From Pseudomonas tolaasii NCPPB 2192 (lineage in GTDB: Bacteria > Pseudomonadota > Gammaproteobacteria > Pseudomonadales > Pseudomonadaceae): a stretch of DNA of 64,000 nucleotides. Positions within the stretch are counted from its first letter, which is position 1; every line of letters begins with the position of its first letter. Made by a program: the position numbers and the translations under genes. Below the pieces are notes generated by a model. That model did no database searches, was not told the origin of the DNA, and saw nothing but the letters and a program-made list of their open reading frames with translations. Below, piece by piece: positions 61,499 to 64,000 of the stretch. The stretch spans positions 4,340,001-4,404,000 of the forward strand of contig NZ_PHHD01000001.1 in the NCBI RefSeq assembly GCF_002813445.1, given 5' to 3'.

Positions 61499-64000
61499 AT
61501 GGACAGCACGGTCGCTGCAAGTATTGCCCGCCGCTTCATCACGTTGCCGCTGGACAAACGCAAGCTCTACCTTGAAAAGATGCTGGCGCAAGGCGTGTCA
61601 CCGGCCAACCTGCCGATCCCCGAAGTGCAAAGCGCATTTGACAGTGTGCCGCTGTCCTACGCGCAGGAGCGTCAGTGGTTTCTCTGGCAGCTGGAACCGG
61701 ACAGCGCCGCCTACCACATCCCGACTGCGCTGCGCCTGCGCGGCGCGTTGGACCTGCCAGCCTTGCAACGCAGTTTTGAAGGGTTGATCCAGCGGCATCA
61801 AAGCCTGCGCACGCGGTTCGTGCGTGAGCACGACATGACGCGGCAGGTGATCGATGCCGTGGTGCCCCTGCAGATCGGCGTGGAACACGCCGCGTCGGCT
61901 GATGAAGCGGCGCTGCAGGCGTGGGTCGAAGGGGGCATTCGCCAACCCTTTGACCTTGAGCAAGGGCCGCTGCTGCGGGTCAAACTGCTGCGCGTCAGTG
62001 ATGAAGATCATGTGCTGCTGGTGGTGCAACACCACATCGTGTCCGACGGCGGCTCGATGCGGGTGATGGTCAATGAGCTGATCGAGCTGTATGGCGGTTA
62101 TTGCCGCAATGCCCCCGTCGAACTTCCACCCCTGGCGATTCAGTACGCTGACTACGCCTTGTGGCAGCGCAGCTGGATGGAAGCCGGTGAGCGTGAGCGG
62201 CAATTGGCGTATTGGGTCGAGCAGTTGGGTGGTGAGCAACCCGTTCTGGAGCTGCCACAGGATCACCCGCGCCCGGCCGTGCAAAGCTATCGCGGTGCAC
62301 GCTGCAACATTCCGCTGCCGCAGGCATTGAGCCAGGCGTTGCAGACGCTGGCGCGGGCTGAAGGCGCCACCCTGTTCATGCTGTTGCTGGCTTCGTTCCA
62401 GACCCTGTTGCATCGCTACAGCGGGTCGAGCCAGGTGCGGGTCGGTACACCCACCGCCAACCGTAATCGTGTGGAGACCGAAGGGCTGATCGGCTTTTTC
62501 GTCAACACCCAGATTTTGCAGGCTGACTTTACCGACAGCCTGACGTTTACCGAGCTGTTGCAACAGGTCAAGCAGCGGGCACTGGCGGCCCAGGCGCACC
62601 AGGATTTGCCATTCGAACAACTGGTGGAAGCCCTGGCGCCGGAGCGCAGCCTGAGCCGTAACCCGCTGTTTCAGGTGATGTTCAACCACCAGCGGGCAGC
62701 TCGGCAAAGCGGCCCGGCCCGGCAATTGCCGGGTTTGAGCGTGGAAGGGGTGGCCTGGGAGACCCAGGTGGCACAGCTGGATCTAACCCTTGAGGTGCAC
62801 GAAGCGGATGACGGCTTGTCGGCTTCGTTTATCTACGCCACCGATTTGTTTGAAGCGAGCAGCATCGAGCGCATGGCGCAGCACTGGCTGGCGTTGCTGC
62901 AAGGCATCGTAGATGCACCGGATCGCGCAGTGGGCGAGCTGGCGCTGCTGAGTGCGGCTGAGCAGCAGATGATTCTGCAGGACTGGAACGCCACCGCCGA
63001 ACGCTATCCGCTGGACGCTTCGGTTCAGCAATTGATTGAAGCTCAGGCGCTGAAGACGCCGGACGCGCAAGCCCTCGCGTTTGGCGATGTAACGCTGAGT
63101 TACAGCGAGCTGAATATTCGAGCCAACCAACTGGCCCATCAGTTGATCGCCCACGGCGTCGGCCCCGATGTGCTGGTGGGCATCGCCGTTGAGCGGTCGA
63201 TTGAAATGGTGGTGGGGTTGCTGGCGATCCTCAAGGCGGGCGGCGCGTATGTGCCGTTTGACCCTGAGTATCCGCAGGAGCGTTTGCAGTACATGATCGA
63301 GGACAGCGGCATTGGTTTGTTGCTGACTCAGCAGGCGCTGGTTTCCCAGCTACCAGTTCCGCAAGGGCTGCAAACACTGGTTCTGGATCAGCTGGACAGC
63401 ACAGGTTTCAGCTCCGAAAACCCCGCCGTTCCGGTCAGCCGCGAAAACCTCGCCTACGTAATCTACACCTCCGGTTCCACCGGCAAACCCAAAGGCGCCG
63501 GCAACCGCCACTCCGCGCTGACCAACCGCCTGTGCTGGATGCAGCAGGCCTATCAACTGGGTGCCAGCGACACGGTGCTGCAGAAAACCCCGTTCAGTTT
63601 CGACGTGTCGGTGTGGGAATTTTTCTGGCCGCTGATGACCGGCGCACGCCTGGTCGTCGCCGCCCCCGGCGACCACCGCGACCCCGCCAAACTGGTCGAG
63701 CTGATCAACCGCGAGCAGGTCAGCACTCTGCACTTCGTGCCGTCGATGTTGCAGGCGTTCCTGCAGGACACAGGCGTCAGCCAGTGCACCAGCCTCACGC
63801 GCATCGTGTGCAGCGGTGAAGCCTTGCCGGCGGACGCGCAGCAACAGGTATTCGCCAAGCTTCCACAAGCCAATCTCTACAACCTCTACGGCCCAACCGA
63901 AGCCGCCATCGACGTGACCCACTGGACCTGTGTCGAAGAGGGCCGCGACAGCGTGCCGATCGGTCGCCCGATTGCCAACCTGGCCTGCTACATCCTCGAC
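61499..64000 (+). CDS. Third pyoverdine NRPS, N-terminal 834 residues (cut by window edge)
   Basis: The ATG follows the previous stop codon by zero bases (TAA then ATG), so it is the third gene of the same transcript. The N-terminal docking region (MDSTVAASIARRFITLPLDK) resembles that of the first synthetase. A condensation domain follows (about 61640-62970, HHIVSDG from 62030), then an adenylation domain from about 63085 with code DVWHVSLI, so serine is the first residue added. The frame is open at base 64000. Gene order suggests the terminal pyoverdine synthetase (pvdD type) with one more module, often for cyclic hydroxyornithine, and a thioesterase beyond the window, but neither is seen. 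Confidence 0.86.
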   Translation, partial: MDSTVAASIARRFITLPLDKRKLYLEKMLAQGVSPANLPIPEVQSAFDSVPLSYAQERQWFLWQLEPDSAAYHIPTALRLRGALDLPALQRSFEGLIQRHQSLRTRFVREHDMTRQVIDAVVPLQIGVEHAASADEAALQAWVEGGIRQPFDLEQGPLLRVKLLRVSDEDHVLLVVQHHIVSDGGSMRVMVNELIELYGGYCRNAPVELPPLAIQYADYALWQRSWMEAGERERQLAYWVEQLGGEQPVLELPQDHPRPAVQSYRGARCNIPLPQALSQALQTLARAEGATLFMLLLASFQTLLHRYSGSSQVRVGTPTANRNRVETEGLIGFFVNTQILQADFTDSLTFTELLQQVKQRALAAQAHQDLPFEQLVEALAPERSLSRNPLFQVMFNHQRAARQSGPARQLPGLSVEGVAWETQVAQLDLTLEVHEADDGLSASFIYATDLFEASSIERMAQHWLALLQGIVDAPDRAVGELALLSAAEQQMILQDWNATAERYPLDASVQQLIEAQALKTPDAQALAFGDVTLSYSELNIRANQLAHQLIAHGVGPDVLVGIAVERSIEMVVGLLAILKAGGAYVPFDPEYPQERLQYMIEDSGIGLLLTQQALVSQLPVPQGLQTLVLDQLDSTGFSSENPAVPVSRENLAYVIYTSGSTGKPKGAGNRHSALTNRLCWMQQAYQLGASDTVLQKTPFSFDVSVWEFFWPLMTGARLVVAAPGDHRDPAKLVELINREQVSTLHFVPSMLQAFLQDTGVSQCTSLTRIVCSGEALPADAQQQVFAKLPQANLYNLYGPTEAAIDVTHWTCVEEGRDSVPIGRPIANLACYILD
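61640..64000 (+). other. NRPS module 9 (partial): C-A(Ser)
   Basis: All pocket positions are inside the window (FSFDVSVWEFF, LHFVPSM, IVCSGEA, NLYGPTEAAID) and give DVWHVSLI. The thiolation domain and any epimerase lie past the window edge, so the stereochemistry is open. Confidence 0.8.

Noticed and set aside
31853..64000. A lipopeptide (for example tolaasin- or viscosin-type) synthetase in place of pyoverdine
   Set aside because: There is no lipid-starting condensation domain visible. The Ser/Lys/Thr set with internal epimerases, the PvdI-like N-terminus and the PvdS-like promoter fit a pyoverdine side chain better.

Overview
The window is GC-rich chromosomal DNA that looks like a plant- or soil-associated member of the Pseudomonas fluorescens group. 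Three things support this: GTGGGAGC-type REP/REPIN repeats, Pseudomonas-like protein sequences throughout, and a giant non-ribosomal peptide synthetase (NRPS) locus of the pyoverdine side-chain type filling the right half.

Left part (1-9.1 kb): small metabolic units. These are the end of a YdcZ-type transporter, a 10-cysteine metallothionein, an AraC regulator with an XapX protein and a quinone-oxidoreductase-like enzyme, a Tsx porin plus purine nucleoside permease pair behind a PurR-like palindrome, and an AraC (MtlR-like) regulator divergent from a polyol-binding protein and a sorbitol-dehydrogenase-type SDR. A nicotinamidase-like hydrolase follows behind a 29-bp palindrome.

Middle (9.1-25.4 kb): three catabolic units. 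A tightly overlapping minus-strand operon encodes a polyamine-type ABC transporter together with an HcnABC/opine-oxidase-like triad (2Fe-2S protein and two flavoproteins). It is divergent from an IclR regulator, which is followed by a cupin and an amidase. A lyase, a dicarboxylate symporter and a class II fumarase then form a fumarate-centred unit, divergent from a GntR regulator with a perfect palindrome between them. A chemoreceptor closes this part.

Right-middle (25.4-31.7 kb): a DUF2239 gene with CATCCGGGTAAA direct repeats, a MATE exporter, a secreted SnoaL-like protein, a DJ-1/PfpI-AraC regulator, a TetR/MFS divergent pair with two palindromic operators, and a hicAB toxin-antitoxin pair.

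Right (31.7-64 kb): three collinear NRPS genes behind a candidate PvdS promoter. Nine modules are visible (the last is cut by the window edge). Specificity codes read by eye predict D-Ser, Lys, Ser, D-Ser, Thr, D-Ser, a basic residue (probably a hydroxyornithine derivative), Thr, Ser. Two serine adenylation domains share about 1 kb of identical DNA and a mosaic pattern, evidence of recent gene conversion. This locus is the most informative part of the window.
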